From contig NW_003101680.1 of NCBI RefSeq assembly GCF_000003855.2, positions 2,107,095-2,171,094 of the forward strand: a DNA stretch of 64,000 nucleotides, in the 5' to 3' direction. Under the pieces are notes generated by a model. That model made no database searches. It was not told the origin of the DNA and saw only the letters and a list, made by a program, of their open reading frames with translations. This DNA comes from Blastomyces gilchristii SLH14081 (taxonomy: Eukaryota > Ascomycota > Eurotiomycetes > Onygenales > Ajellomycetaceae). The position numbers and the translations under genes were made by a program. Numbering within the stretch: position 1 is the first letter of the stretch; every line of letters begins with the position of its first letter. Below, in pieces: positions 36,469 through 48,400 of this stretch.

Positions 36469-38205
36469 TCACTCATAGTCATCCCGAAACACCATCATCC
36501 TCTCCACGTCTTTCCCATCCTTCTCCTCCATCCAAGCCCGAAACATCCCCGTTGAATTAAAATCAAACACGACTTTTCCCCTCCGCAACTTTCCTTCGCC
36601 CAATGTCTGCTCATCGGTTTCCACCTCTGCTTCAATCCCAATAATTCCTCCCTCCCCCTCTCCAGTCTTCCCCCACCGCCTCCCCGCCGAACGCTGGAGC
36701 TCCCCACCGGGCCCTGCGACAGCAGTGACTGCCTGTGCCAGCGAGATAGAGTTTTGAGCAGATCCAAAGCGGACCATCGCAGCTGCAGTGCGTGTGGCAG
36801 CTGTGCGGAGGAAAGAGTCACCGTTCCCTGTACCTGAAAGGGCAAGGATTCGTCGGCGTTGAGGTTGACTGTAGCGATGAGGGTTGAAGTCTGTGTGCGG
36901 GCTGGAAGTGGATTTTCCCAGTGGAAACTTTTCAACAGGATACTTAGATGGTTCTAAAGCGGCATATCCTGGTGGGGGTGGGGAAGAAGAGAAACAGTCG
37001 CGGATTAAAGTGAAGGCGCTATTTGAATCGAAATCAGATCGCCATTGGGATCCCATCCGATACGAAGAAGTGGTGGTAGTGGTAGAAGAGCTAGCTTGAT
37101 ATGCAAGCAGATTGTCACGCCCATCTTGGGTTTGATAATTCATCGTGTCCCTTTTCAGTTGGATACAGCCTTTCGACCTATCCCTGCCACTAGCGCACAC
37201 ACTATTAGAGCTGTCACTCATATTTGATAGCCCCTCCACCCCTTCAACATCCCACGCCTCCGCCCAGAATCCCGCTCCCAATGTTGGAGTATCCCCAATC
37301 CGACCAGGGCATTTATTCGTCAAACCACCCGTACTAGTTGCGACAGCAATATTACCCCAACGATCGAGACAGACACACCCAACTGTTCCCTGGCTCAGAT
37401 ACAGCCCATCGCCATCATCAGCTTCCCCCTCGCCTCTCACCTCTACGTCAGCTCCCATATTCCTACCATCAGTCATCCTTCCTCTTGTCTTCCCCTTCTT
37501 CAACCCCCGTCGATGCTCATCCCACCTCTTCTTCGTCCAAAACCAATCATCCGGACAAAACTCCATCCCCCAATCTCTCGCCAAACCTTCAACATACTCT
37601 CCACTAAGCTGCGAGTGCATGTTACCTCCATCACCATCACCATCACTCGCATAGCCTGTCCTAAGCAACACTTCTTTTGCCAACTGAATCGGATGCCTCA
37701 CATTGCGAACAAGCATCACGCCGGCCCCGCGCTTTATAGATCCTGGTGTTTTCTCCGATGCTAAGCAATTGACCTCACTATTATTAAAATCATCAACACT
37801 GTCCTCATCGTTGAGCAATGATGCAACCATAACGGAAGCCTCCATCTCAATCGTGCCCGCAGACGTAAACACGCTACCGCGGCCGCAGTTGAAGAGCTCG
37901 TTGTCTTCCATGAGTGAAACGGCGTGCACTGCAGCATTTAGCGCGCTTGCAGGAGAGATGCGCATGTTGTCATCGACAGCATCATTCTTGGCATTAATAG
38001 ATGGTTCCTCCTCTTCTATATCCGCATTTAGCAGGGCGGTGGTGGAACGGAGGTAGGTGAGGAGTGATGTGCGGTATTGCTTATATAGCTCTGGAGGGAG
38101 ACGTGAGTGTTGGATGTTCCCTGCACCACCATGGAGGATCACAGCTGGCTTGAAGAGGGGCTGGCTGCGAGTCCGTTGGCGTGGTTGGGGGATTGGAGGT
38201 GACAT
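36469..38205 (-). CDS. plant-type asparaginase / threonine aspartase (Ntn hydrolase)
   Basis: A 578-aa protein encoded in one exon. This family cleaves itself in front of a threonine that then becomes the nucleophile, hydrolysing asparagine or isoaspartyl peptides, or Asp-bonds in the taspase branch. Visible features are the opening strand 'PAVILHGGAGN' (residues 20-30), 'ELFNCGRGSVFTSAGTIEME' (103-122), the cleavage site 'QGTVGCV' with Thr274 as predicted nucleophile, and 'ATSTGGLTNKCPGRIGDTPT' (about 289-308), which carries the substrate-binding Thr-Gly-Gly. Near the C-terminus is 'LALSGTGNGDSFLR'. The protein is longer than the usual 310-420 residues because of low-complexity inserts before Thr274 and between the two halves of the beta subunit. 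I see no splice signal that would remove them. The ATG at 38,205 is the first in frame. Specificity cannot be read from sequence alone. Confidence 0.85.
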   Translation of the reverse strand: MSPPIPQPRQRTRSQPLFKPAVILHGGAGNIQHSRLPPELYKQYRTSLLTYLRSTTALLNADIEEEEPSINAKNDAVDDNMRISPASALNAAVHAVSLMEDNELFNCGRGSVFTSAGTIEMEASVMVASLLNDEDSVDDFNNSEVNCLASEKTPGSIKRGAGVMLVRNVRHPIQLAKEVLLRTGYASDGDGDGGNMHSQLSGEYVEGLARDWGMEFCPDDWFWTKKRWDEHRRGLKKGKTRGRMTDGRNMGADVEVRGEGEADDGDGLYLSQGTVGCVCLDRWGNIAVATSTGGLTNKCPGRIGDTPTLGAGFWAEAWDVEGVEGLSNMSDSSNSVCASGRDRSKGCIQLKRDTMNYQTQDGRDNLLAYQASSSTTTTTSSYRMGSQWRSDFDSNSAFTLIRDCFSSSPPPPGYAALEPSKYPVEKFPLGKSTSSPHTDFNPHRYSQPQRRRILALSGTGNGDSFLRTAATRTAAAMVRFGSAQNSISLAQAVTAVAGPGGELQRSAGRRWGKTGEGEGGIIGIEAEVETDEQTLGEGKLRRGKVVFDFNSTGMFRAWMEEKDGKDVERMMVFRDDYE

Positions 38206-39005
38206 TATTTACTTGCTGGGTGCAAGCGTATATGGAGGTGAGGGTATGTTGAGTGGTCTCTGAAGAACAGGCCCTAGATCAAATATTAGCTGCTCCCGAC
38301 TGTGGATGGGTCGGCGTTAGTCTGTTCAAGCTGGGGTCGTAGGTTATAGTCCTGGGCATGGTGCAAGTCACGTGTCGGTCATCTGCTTCAAAAGGTTCCA
38401 AAGTGGCCGAGGGGAGATCTGCTGTTCAGTCAGCACCCAATTGTTCCCAGGCAAGCTCGAATATCTGCGAAAAATGAACTTCATATATATATGCTGTTTC
38501 TTTTTGTTAATGCCAAGATACTGTACACAAAAGCGGTAGGTAATGTTACCGCTCTTTCACTGACCCAGTCCAAAATATCGCCAGAAGCAGTAGTAAAAAA
38601 CAGTAAACCAGAAATCACCGCCCTAATAAACACAGAGCATGCGTAAGGGGGAAATTCACCGGGGAGAGATGGGTAGTGATTCGGGCGAGGGCCTATTCCG
38701 CATAGAATAGATAAGGGAGATGCAACATTAAAAAAAGGAGGGTAGGAGAAAAAGTAGAAACATAGAAAAGAGGAACGTAAAGTGAAAAATTACATGAAGA
38801 AAAAAAGAACAAATCAGAAGGTAAAAAGGGGACAATAGTCATAGACAGACAGATGTGACAGAAGAAAATCATCTATGCCCACGCCTCCAGAGACAAATGA
38901 TATGAGCCCACGACCGAACTCCCGCAGAGAAGAGGAGAGATTAAGAGGATAGGATTTGATTCTTAGCATAGCAATAAAGAGGGCAAAATAATGTATACCC
39001 GACGG
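38206..39005. other. asparaginase promoter and TIM17 3' region
   Basis: 800 bp between two minus-strand genes. No ORF of note. A CACGTG lies at about 38,370-38,375 in GTCACGTGTC. The part nearest TIM17 is purine-rich. Confidence 0.5.
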
Positions 39006-39813
39006 TTAGGCTAGCATTGGGGCTGATGATGATTTGTCTGTTGCTGGAGGGGGCGGTGGTGGTACCTAATAAGAGCAGGACGTACATTAGAAACATGGGA
39101 AATTTTTGGTTAATAAAAGGGGGGATGAATTCTTGACGTACGTCTAATCTTGTATTTTCCGCCATCATTCTTTGGAACCCGATTCCGACGCCCTCAATCA
39201 CAGCCAAGAAGCAGCCGCACATGATGGCTGAGTTTCTGGCAGCTCTCATACCACCGCGAATAGCGAGTGCACCTCCCGTAAAAAAGCCCGCAATAACTAG
39301 AGTAAAACTGTCAGATATCCAAAAAAAAGAGTCATTCTCCAAGACGACAATGCTTTCCCCAAAACACTTCCGAACTCTCATCCTCATGGGCTTATCTCCC
39401 GCTCTTGGGAGATGATGCACAAAGGGGCCGGGAACTCAGAGAAAATGGAGGCTCTGCACATACTGGCATTATACGGATCCTCCTTCTTTCTTATCCCCTT
39501 AACCGCACAGTCAAATGTTGAGAACATGCCACCCCATACACCGAAATTTCCACCGACAACCGGCGCCCGAGCCTTGATTGCAGTCAGAGCACCTATCCGC
39601 CGTTCACCATAAGGGCTGTTTCGGAACCCTTTCACGCCGTGCCAGACTGCACCTCCGATGGCCTACAGCAAAAGCAGAAAACAAACTAGGCTCAGCAAAA
39701 CGGGACAGCCACGGGTCTGAAGAAGGGAGCAAGAAATAACGTACACCCATACTAAACGCTCCACCGAAATCACTCAGCGCGACCCAGGGGCAGGGATCTC
39801 TTGTGTGATCCAT
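39006..39813 (-). CDS. TIM17: TIM17, mitochondrial inner membrane translocase subunit
   Basis: Core channel-forming partner of TIM23 in the presequence translocase of the mitochondrial inner membrane. Four exons on the minus strand (39,745-39,813; 39,464-39,662; 39,142-39,296; 39,006-39,065) give 160 aa, the normal Tim17 length. All introns are GT-AG, with donors GTACGT, GTATGT and GTACGT. The protein starts '[20 protein letters not shown]', with the acidic residues of the intermembrane-space end. Gly-rich membrane segments follow, each with the family's small-residue pattern ('[19 protein letters not shown]', '[17 protein letters not shown]', '[16 protein letters not shown]'). It ends in a short proline run and 'SAPMLA'. 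The PRAT motif region around 'GVKGFRNSP' is intact. Divergent from HAS1. Confidence 0.95.
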
Positions 39814-40641
39814 CGTGACGGATAGCTTTGGCGAGGGCGGATGGAAAATCTTCACACAGCTATCGACGATAATATATCCGACGATTAGCCCAAGGAGGTC
39901 GATTCGGAGGAAAAAGTGAGCCCGAAAAAGCAGCTATTGGAACGAAAAATAAAGCGAAGTATCTGTCCGTCCCGTCCTTCGTCCAGTCTGCGGCTATCCG
40001 TTTCAACTCAGCGAACACTTCAAGCTTCCAGCCTCGAAAGGATAGTAAAATCAATGTTGGACAATATTCCGGACTCTGCTAAATCGCGGCAATAAAAGGA
40101 CCGGCGAAAGGGGGCCCAAGCAAGAGAATGTACGTGAGAGGGAGGCCAACGTGTCGTTGTCGTCGGTGACATAGATATCGGCGGAGGTGGAATAAAGAAT
40201 AAAATAGCTAAGGTTTTTCTGCCCCGATCAATCTTTTGCTTCACCGGCGAGAAAATGCTTGGCAATATCACGTGATATAACTTACCAAAATCTATTAAAA
40301 AATGCGAGCCTGCAGAACTAAGATGAACTCCCATTCATTTTTCTGTCATGGACATAGTTTTTACAAAAGCTTCCGAGGGATTATTACATGTATATACATT
40401 ATTATTGAATTTCACCTGCATCGCATTTTCTGGGATGTTTTTGAAGCTGCACCAACAGATTTCCAGCAGTGCTATTATCACCACGTGACCTATGAACTCT
40501 AAAGTTTTTTGTTCGAGTTCAACGCTAAGCGAAACAGCAGCAGAAAAATCATCTTAATTTATTTCAACTCGACAAATTCAATATCGAAGTGCAAAGAGGA
40601 AAACCAAAGGGAAAAGAAAAGGAATAAAAAAGGTAAAGAAT
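39814..40641. promoter_or_regulatory. shared TIM17/HAS1 divergent promoter region
   Basis: 828 bp between two divergent start codons. It holds two CACGTG palindromes at 40,269-40,274 and 40,482-40,487, candidate sites for bHLH or similar factors. Neither TATA element nor transcription start could be fixed. Confidence 0.5.
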
Positions 40642-42819
40642 ATGCCAATGGCAATGGAAACGGCCAAGGAATCCTCTAAAAAGAGGAAGAGAAAGCATGC
40701 CAGTTCCGGCGAAGGCATTCGGAAAAAAGACAAGTCTGCGACTCCACTAGAAGCCGATTCACCAAACGCTGCTCCCCCCACAGAGTCGAGGAAGGCGATA
40801 AGGTCGAAGAAACGTAAGACAGGACACGTCGCTGTCAGTAATGGAGAAAAGAAGAAGAAGAAGCAGGAGGAGGACGGGGATCTTGAGGAGATGGCCAAGA
40901 TGAAGGATGCGGATGATGTTGAGAAGGAGGATGAGCAGGCAGAGTTGTCGCAGAGTTCTGCCGGGGAAGAAGACGGCAATGCGGACGAAGAAGAAGAAGA
41001 AGAAGAAGTAGAAGAGGATGAGGACGAAGAAAAGCAAACAAACGGACAGTCGAACGGAGACCAGCTGGAACTTCCCTCTGTAAATGCCGTGTCGCTGCCA
41101 CAAACAGAGTCTGAGCCGCAGAAGTTTTCAGAGTTGGACCTCTCCGACAAGACCATGAAGGCGATTGCAGATATGAAGTTCGAGACAATGACGGAGATTC
41201 AGCGTAGGGGTATACCACCGCTCTTGGCCGGGAGGGATGTTTTGGGTGCGGCGAAGACGGGGTCGGGGAAGACCTTGGCATTCTTAATACCCGCTGTGGA
41301 GATGTTGAGTGCATTGAGGTTTAAGCCTAGGAATGGTATTGTCGCACCGTGGTTCCTCTTCCGTCTATGTTTTGTTAATTTTTACGGAAAGATTTTCGTT
41401 AACGATCATGACCGGGTTTGATTTAGGAACTGGTGTTATCGTTATCTCCCCAACTCGAGAACTTGCGCTGCAGATCTTTGGTGTCGCGCGGGAGCTCATG
41501 GCTCACCACTCACAGACATACGGTATCGTTATTGGAGGAGCCAACAGGAGGGCTGAGGCAGAGAAGCTTGTAAAAGGTGTCAATCTACTAATCGCAACCC
41601 CCGGCCGTCTGCTTGATCACCTTCGAGACACGCCAGGGTTCGTGTTTAAAAATCTCAAAGCTCTCGTAATCGATGAGGCAGACCGGATTCTGGAAGTCGG
41701 CTTCGAGGACGAGATGCGCCAGATTGTTAAGATCCTGCCTTCTGAAGATAGGCAGACGATGCTATTCTCAGCCACCCAGACAACAAAAGTGGAAGACCTG
41801 GCCCGGATTTCCCTCCGGCAGGGACCGCTGTATATCAATGTCGACCACCGCAAGGAACACAGCACAGTCGAGGGCCTGGAACAGGGCTACGTCATCTGCG
41901 ATTCCGATAAGCGATTCCTTCTACTATTCTCATTCCTGAAGCGGAATTTGAAGAAGAAGATTATTGTTTTCTTCTCTAGCTGCAACTGCGTCAAGTACCA
42001 TGCGGAGTTACTGAACTATATCGATCTCCCCGTCCTTGACCTCCATGGCAAACAGAAGCAACAGAAGCGCACGAATACGTTCTTCGAGTTTTGCAATGCT
42101 ACTCAAGGAACATTGATTTGCACGGATGTTGCTGCGAGAGGCTTAGATGTAAGTTTTTCTATGGCCACGATATTTTTTAATAAAAGTTCAGGGGATTATG
42201 ACAGCAGAAGGATCTAAATCTAACATGTACTCACGTCTAGATCCCCGCTGTTGATTGGATCGTTCAGTTTGATCCTCCAGATGATCCTCGAGACTACATC
42301 CACCGTGTTGGCCGAACAGCCCGTGGCGCAAATGGCAAGGGACGAAGCTTGATGTTCCTGCAGCCGTCCGAAGTGGGCTTCCTCAAGCACCTGAAGGAGG
42401 CTCGAGTTCCTGTAGTCGAGTTCGATTTCCCAGCTAAAAAGATCGTCAATGTTCAATCTCAGTTGGAGAAACTTATTGGACAGAATTATTACTTGAATAA
42501 GGTATGCTTATATACAGTTCTCCGAGCGATTTGCCTTTAACTAGCCACTCGCTAACCATATGCTTGAAAAAATCAGTCCGCCAAAGACGGGTACAGATCA
42601 TACTTGCAAGCTTACGCCTCCCATTCCCTCCGCTCCGTGTTTGACGTCCACAAGCTTGATCTCGTTAAAGTAGCCAAGAGCTTTGGCTTCCCAACCCCGC
42701 CGCGCGTCGACATTACCCTAGCAGCCAGCATGAGCCGGGATAAGAAGCAACAGGGCCGACGGAATTATGGCAGCCAACCTAAACATGCGCCAAAGTTTAA
42801 ACGAAAGGTGGAGGATTAG
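40642..42819 (+). CDS. HAS1: DEAD-box ATP-dependent RNA helicase HAS1
   Basis: Nucleolar helicase needed for both 40S and 60S ribosomal subunit assembly. Exons 40,642-41,335, 41,427-42,148, 42,241-42,501 and 42,577-42,819 give 639 aa; donors are GTATTG, GTAAGT and GTATGC, acceptors TAG, TAG and CAG. The N-terminal 160 residues are Lys-rich then strongly acidic (Glu/Asp run at about residues 115-133), the usual disordered tail. The core follows: Q motif '[13 protein letters not shown]', Walker A 'AAKTGSGKT', 'PTRELA', 'TPGRLLDHL', DEAD box '[10 protein letters not shown]', 'SAT', 'TDVAARGLD' and 'HRVGRTAR'. The C-terminal extension '[20 protein letters not shown]' and the tail ending 'KFKRKVED' are typical of Has1 rather than other DEAD-box proteins. 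The ATG at 40,642 is chosen as the first in frame. Confidence 0.95.
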
Positions 42820-43689
42820 GGGATTAGTTCTGTATGTGTAGGGATCATCGATCGGAAGGTGATTGAAGAAGTTAAAGTTGAAATTGGTATAGAAAGAGGG
42901 TCGTGGCATAAAGGTTTATGTATACCTACCTGCCTCCCTATACTAAAATTATTCCAAAATATCCCCTAGTGTATTTTATTAGTTATTGGGTTTTACTTCT
43001 TGATACGCCTGTGGACAACAGGGCACTAGATTAGTTAGGCGTTGGAGCATTTTCCTACATTTACGTTACTAGAAAATAAATATTCAGTGCTTTAGGCCCA
43101 TCAGCATCTATTGAACGGTTGTTTAATTTCCTTTCCATTTGTTAAAATTCCATGGAAGATGATACGCTTCAAACTACAAAGTATACCAGGGCACATTTAG
43201 TTAAGAGTGGGGCAAGCCTAGCAATTCGCATTTTCATTCTTCTTGTTTGTCGCTCACGATCCAACACCAATCAAACCCGGCCGCGCTTCCCCATATTTCC
43301 TTTCCTTGTAATGTACGGAAGGCAAAAGGAAAGTGAAAATGAGAACGAAAAGGAGAGGAAAGTGAAATAGCATAATGTGAGCCCTCCTGACTCCTTAACC
43401 GTGATGTCAACAGCAATGGGGATTCCGTTTTGTTTAAAGTAGGACAATTCAATCCGTAACTCAACGCACAATTTTAGACTGACGTTCACGACTCTATTTT
43501 CACGTTCTTTTTGTCTTTTTTCCCGCTAAAGCTTCCAGAGACAGCTTTCCATTTTGCGCCAGCCCGCTCTTCAAGAACCTCTGCCTCATCAGCCAGAGGT
43601 GACAACCCCTCTGCCATGTCCTGACCAGTTTCGGGTAAAGAGGATACATCAATCTATAGAACACAATGAGAATCGCGTACCGAGCTCTT
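42820..43689. other. intergenic, HAS1 3' region
   Basis: Short ORFs only, none with a recognisable domain. The distal part may hold the remains of the C-terminus of the MpaB-like pseudogene. Confidence 0.5.
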
Positions 43690-44322
43690 AACCACCACGT
43701 GCTCTTGAGTCCGTAGCATCGGCGGGCAGTTCTTCCGTCGCTATTGCCATGTCGAGTGAGTGTCTAAAGAACGCGATTACGGCGAGAGCGCATGAAAGGC
43801 TGGTATATTTGGGTTGAAAGAGGCCCTGAGCAATGCGAACGGCTTCTTTGGGTGGACGGATTCTTTGCAAGCTCTCTATTCCAGTACTGTTTGAAAGCTG
43901 AGCCGTTTTCCGGCCACATGGATGGTGGGACTTGAAGGGCGGTGGGGGAATATAGAGAATTGTTGGTAGACTTGATCACGCTCTTCTTCGGAGAATGGGC
44001 CAACGATGGTCTCGTATTTTTCTATCATGGTCACATAAGCAACTACAGCGATCCAAAGCTGCAGCTGGGGATCCATGGCGTCATAGCTCTGGTTGGTCTT
44101 ATTGTCGTTGACGGGTTTAAGTGTGGTTGTGACGAAGTTACGGAAAGCAATCTTCTCGGTCTCGGTGCCGAATGCCATAACATTGAGATATATGGCTGTG
44201 TTGAGAGTCCTCTCGGCATGGCGGGTGCTGAACGTGCTATGCCTTCCAGCAACCCGGCATGCCATGGCCACAGAGCTCAACCTCACGGGAGGTGCTAGTG
44301 TAACGTGTACATCCATTTCCAA
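43690..44322 (-). pseudogene. MpaB/DUF2236-type oxygenase remnant
   Basis: Minus-strand translation from 44,322 shows features of the ER-bound oxygenase MpaB / rubber oxygenase catalytic domain: a 'HSTFSTRHAERTLNTAIYLN' segment, then 'FGTETEK', 'YDAMDPQLQLWIAVVAYVTM' and 'EEERDQVYQQFSIF'. Reading then jumps frame near 43,945 ('LQVPPSMWPENGSAFKQYWN') and again near 43,860 ('RIRPPKEAVRIAQGLFQP'). With two frameshifts and no attached N-terminal region it is a pseudogene, unless the shifts are assembly errors. A possible upstream exon at 44,780-45,020 on the same strand was not recognised. The family call is moderate. Confidence 0.6.
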
Positions 44323-47300
44323 GCTAGCTAGAAGCCGTGGACAACTGTAACACTGCGATGTTATCTCTTCGCACTTGGCGATTGGGTATGAGCTGGATTC
44401 GTCCCAACGGGAACGGAAACGGGCGTGCTAAATGATGAAGATGGAAAGCTCCGCAGCTGTGCCTAGGTCGTTGGTACAACGACCGAGATATCGCTGGTAT
44501 GCGTTATGAATGCGATGAGCCTGCTGATAGAGTGAGTAGAAGTCCTATACAAGATATAAAAGAATAAAAAAAAATACAGAAAATTAGTTACGATAGAGAT
44601 ACTAACATCGAGCTATTGTTGTTTTATACCGAGAAATGCGCTACCCACCTCACCGGCTAAACCGAATGTGTATCCAATGAATAACGTTAAACCAATAAAT
44701 CATTATTATGCGGGGTGCTTCGATTCATCGCCTTCGATCTACCTACTATACTTGAGCTATTGACAACCCGGTCAGTACTCACCTATGTATCAAGACAATA
44801 CTCTATCGCGCGGCTCTGAGAAGAGATCTGCACTAGTAGTGATGCATACTTCTCAAGAAGCTCACTGAATCTGATCCCTTTCCTTTGTCCCACGTGGACC
44901 CACAGCCAGTGCGGAATGTGGGAGAAGATGATATGACTATATAATTGGACCGAAAACCCTCCAGAACCTTGAAGCACTGACGTGAAATTTGCCAGTTTTC
45001 CTCGTTAGTGATATCTTCCACGCCGTGGGGTTAAGGTCTCAACGCAAATGGCCCTGGTCTCTAGCCAAATTGTCGTTTTATTAGTTTTCAAATGGAGTGT
45101 AACATGACGCGATCGATATTAGAGTCGGATACCCCGAAGATAATCTTTTCTAGCCAACCATCTTACGGAGACAGGTTGTCCGGTGGAAGTGTCCGAGTTC
45201 GTCCTAGTTTGGCCGCCTTTCGTGCGAATCCGCTTTGTTCAAGGGTATCAGCCGCCCTAACATATTGTATTCCTGTCTGGTTACATATATTTTATGGACG
45301 TTAATTGCATTGTATGCGTTTTCTTTATTGTTAGTTGAGATACCTAGCGTTCCGGCCTTTCGCCAATAGTAGTCGTCCAACCGGGCGGGTGTTGGCTTTG
45401 ATAATTGGAAAGCGTGTATATCCTATTTCATTGGGCTTTTATTTCTTTCGCAGGGTGGTTTACGCTGCGTGCTGTGTAAGGTGGAGTATAAGTTCGCTTG
45501 ATATAACCAAGGATCTTTTGCTGGATATTTTTCCGCCACTCCTCCGCTAGTTTAAACTCGCAAAAGACTCCTTTGGCGAGTAATTTTCAACTTCGCCATA
45601 AAGTCTGTAAGACCAGGCGAATATTTTGGAGGCAACGCAGACCCGACTATTGTCAAAGGGCGGTCATAAGGGGCATAGAAAGTATCGAAGGACTTAGCGG
45701 TAGTGACAGGACACTATATGACTGAACCTCTTTCGCCCGTTTCAAAGCTGTCAAACTTTCTCCTCTTTTCTTCCCCTGGAGCTATGTCGCTCTTCAAGCA
45801 AATCAAGCATATTTATTCCATTTTATTTCACTTGCCATATTGTTGGAGAGCACCCGGACATATCGGTGAGAGGGCTCACTTGCTCGGCCTCGGGATTTTC
45901 TCTCACCAATTTCGGACGCAAATGCTCGATACGATACCTTTAGCTCTCAATGAGAGTTTCAGGAATGGTAAGATAGGAATGCGTTGTTTAAGGCCAAATC
46001 TTGCGTGGGAATAGTGATGTTGCGATACTAATCGAAGAAAATTGGGAGGAAGCTGAATATCAAAAGTAAATCCTACGGCAAGTTTAGTGAATCGAAACAA
46101 AGAATTTTTAATAAGATCAGACATCCCACTTACCTCAAACTTCCCATAGAATCATTATCACATCGACCTACAAGGCACGAGATAATACATTCTAGTGGGA
46201 GAGATCCAAATGGAAATGTTGACAGCAAGTCGAGGTACGAGGGCATATGTGATGGGCCAGGAGGCTGAGTTGCGGAGGGGTTGTCCCCGTCAGTGTTAGC
46301 ATAAACAACGGGTTCAAGACCGAGTTACAGCATAAGAGAACCGAGTAAAGGCAGATGTAATTCTATTTTCCCGAGCCTGAAGTATGGTTGGAAGGGGAAG
46401 GGAGGTGTGGCCTTGATTATCGCGGTGATAGAATACGCTTGGCCAAACTTATCCATGTAGTCTTTCTCCTTTTGTTTGACTGTTAGGTATTAGTGCCATG
46501 GCTTTGTGTATCCCTATTCGCTGTTTATTGAATAATCATCTTAGCGAGATTGATTAGTTCCTTGTCATATTTCTTTCCCTTGCATCCATTCTCCGTCCAC
46601 TCCCAATTTGACCAGGAGATCAAGAGGGCTTCCTGTTCAATTAGACAAAATTTTCCGAGGAGCTTCACAGAATTCAATGTTGCGTCAAAAGAACCTTGAC
46701 TGATAAATGTATGTACGATCCGTCGACCTTTTGATTTCAATTAGATTTGATAGCACTTTGCTTGAGCCCCTTGATTTAGTACCACACTCATTGATCATCG
46801 ATTAGCCAAATTCCATGATTTTGCGAGCGAAATTTGACGGCTGCTGCGGCACCCTCCCAATAGCAAAATATGCAGGATCATTCCCTCTTATGTACATACC
46901 AGTCGTGAAGGGAGAATGGATATCTTCAAGTGCTCAATTCATGGCTGGTTTCTAAATCCTGAAATTTTCCTATGTACTCCGTAGGAAGTCCCCTTAGTGT
47001 CACGTGGAATGCATACACAGTTAGGAAGGCTTCGAGGAGTTGCCCAAGTGGCTGGGCACAATTTCCATGATCAACATATCTTAACTTATTGATAGGAGAG
47101 AATCACGGAGGTTGGGAATGATCGGGGTTCACAACATCGCGCACCTTGAGACACAAGCGGGATGGCTGGGCGTTTGCCCATTGAGCTGGACGCTTCTTGG
47201 ACGGTAATGATTTGCTCGGGCAACTGAACAATGAACATTCGCTTTACCATGTTTACCCTCCATTTACCTCTTGTTCGTCCACGGCTCTTGGACGAGGGGC

Positions 47301-48400
47301 AACAGGAACAGCGATGACGGAAGGTCTGTGGCGGTTTGGATTGAAGGCAGCCATTGCTCAAGGATGTGGTGGTGTGGGGTGATGTGTTGGCAAGCGCGAA
47401 AAAACTGAAATCAGAACAAGGGTAGGAGTAGTAGCCAATTGGCTTGTGGAATTGGGCCTTGTCGCTAGGGAGACCAGCAAGCCCGCTACACTTTAGCTGT
47501 TGAGGCTTCGAGAGGCATGGTGACTGTGGCTGGGAAAGAAGAGTGGAGCATCGCCGATGCGATGGGATGGGCGCAAAAAGAAATGAACAAAAAGAGCGCT
47601 TTTCATACAACCCGTGGACGACGGGAGCCCGTAGCATTTGTCGATCGATGATGAGAAGTTGAAATTAACCAAATGAGAGAGATGTCTCTTCTTCTTGTTG
47701 TCTGGCCATCCTGCACAAACTTCAATCATAGACGGTGTGGTGTGATATCCTCAAAGGCCCTGCGCCGCCTGCTGGAACAGGCGAGGGACCCTGTGCAAGT
47801 TGTTTTGGGTGACGTTGGAAGCAAGCATTCCAGGAGGTTTCCCTGATGCTGGGTACACAATCTGGATCCACGAAGAGCCCTGCTTTACAAGTGCCAGGCG
47901 CCAGACAGGTGTCAAAAGAAGAGAGAATACCCGGGAGGAATGATAACGTGATCAAATCAGAGCTGCGAAACTTGGTATATTTTTCTGTCCAACTTGTTAC
48001 GGACTACGGAGTATTTTCAACAGGGTTTTGGTGGGTTTGGAAGTTTGTGAAGTTGGGTTTCCGCGAGAGTTTCGGGAGGTATATTTCGGCCCAGGGAATC
48101 ATTCAACCGTACAGAGTAGTGGAAAAGCGTTCCATGGGCCATGGCCCAATGGGTTCCCGTCTGGATACTGGCTGCGCCGTTATGTGCTGTAGATTTGGCA
48201 TGCTCCACTTGGCCCGTTGGCTCCTGAGTTGGAGAAAATCAGCGCCTGGGTGAGAATTGTCGGGTGTGTTTTTTCTCGAACAAGTAGTAAACAGAACTAC
48301 CGGCTGTCCAGTTATAGACGTTAAAGGACTGGCATGTTTGGCGATGTGTACGTAGTAAAAGGCTGGGAAGAGGGAGATGGGCTTTGGCGTGAGGGAGGGA
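44323..48400. other. gene-poor stretch
   Basis: About 4 kb of normal composition with only scattered ORFs below 185 codons, overlapping on both strands and lacking domains or convincing intron structure. The longest (47,086-47,637, minus, 183 codons) has no recognisable motif. I see no tRNA, repeat or transposon ends. Confidence 0.55.

Noticed and set aside
36495..37764. Several ORFs on both strands over the asparaginase gene
   Set aside because: Out-of-frame shadows of a 578-codon gene with clear family motifs.
40578..41314. Minus-strand ORFs of 192, 159 and 114 codons
   Set aside because: Antisense shadows of the Lys/Glu-rich N-terminus of HAS1, giving Ser/Leu/Phe-rich nonsense.
47086..47637. 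Minus-strand ORF of 183 codons
   Set aside because: No domain or splice structure, biased composition, and overlapping ORFs on the other strand. Probably chance.
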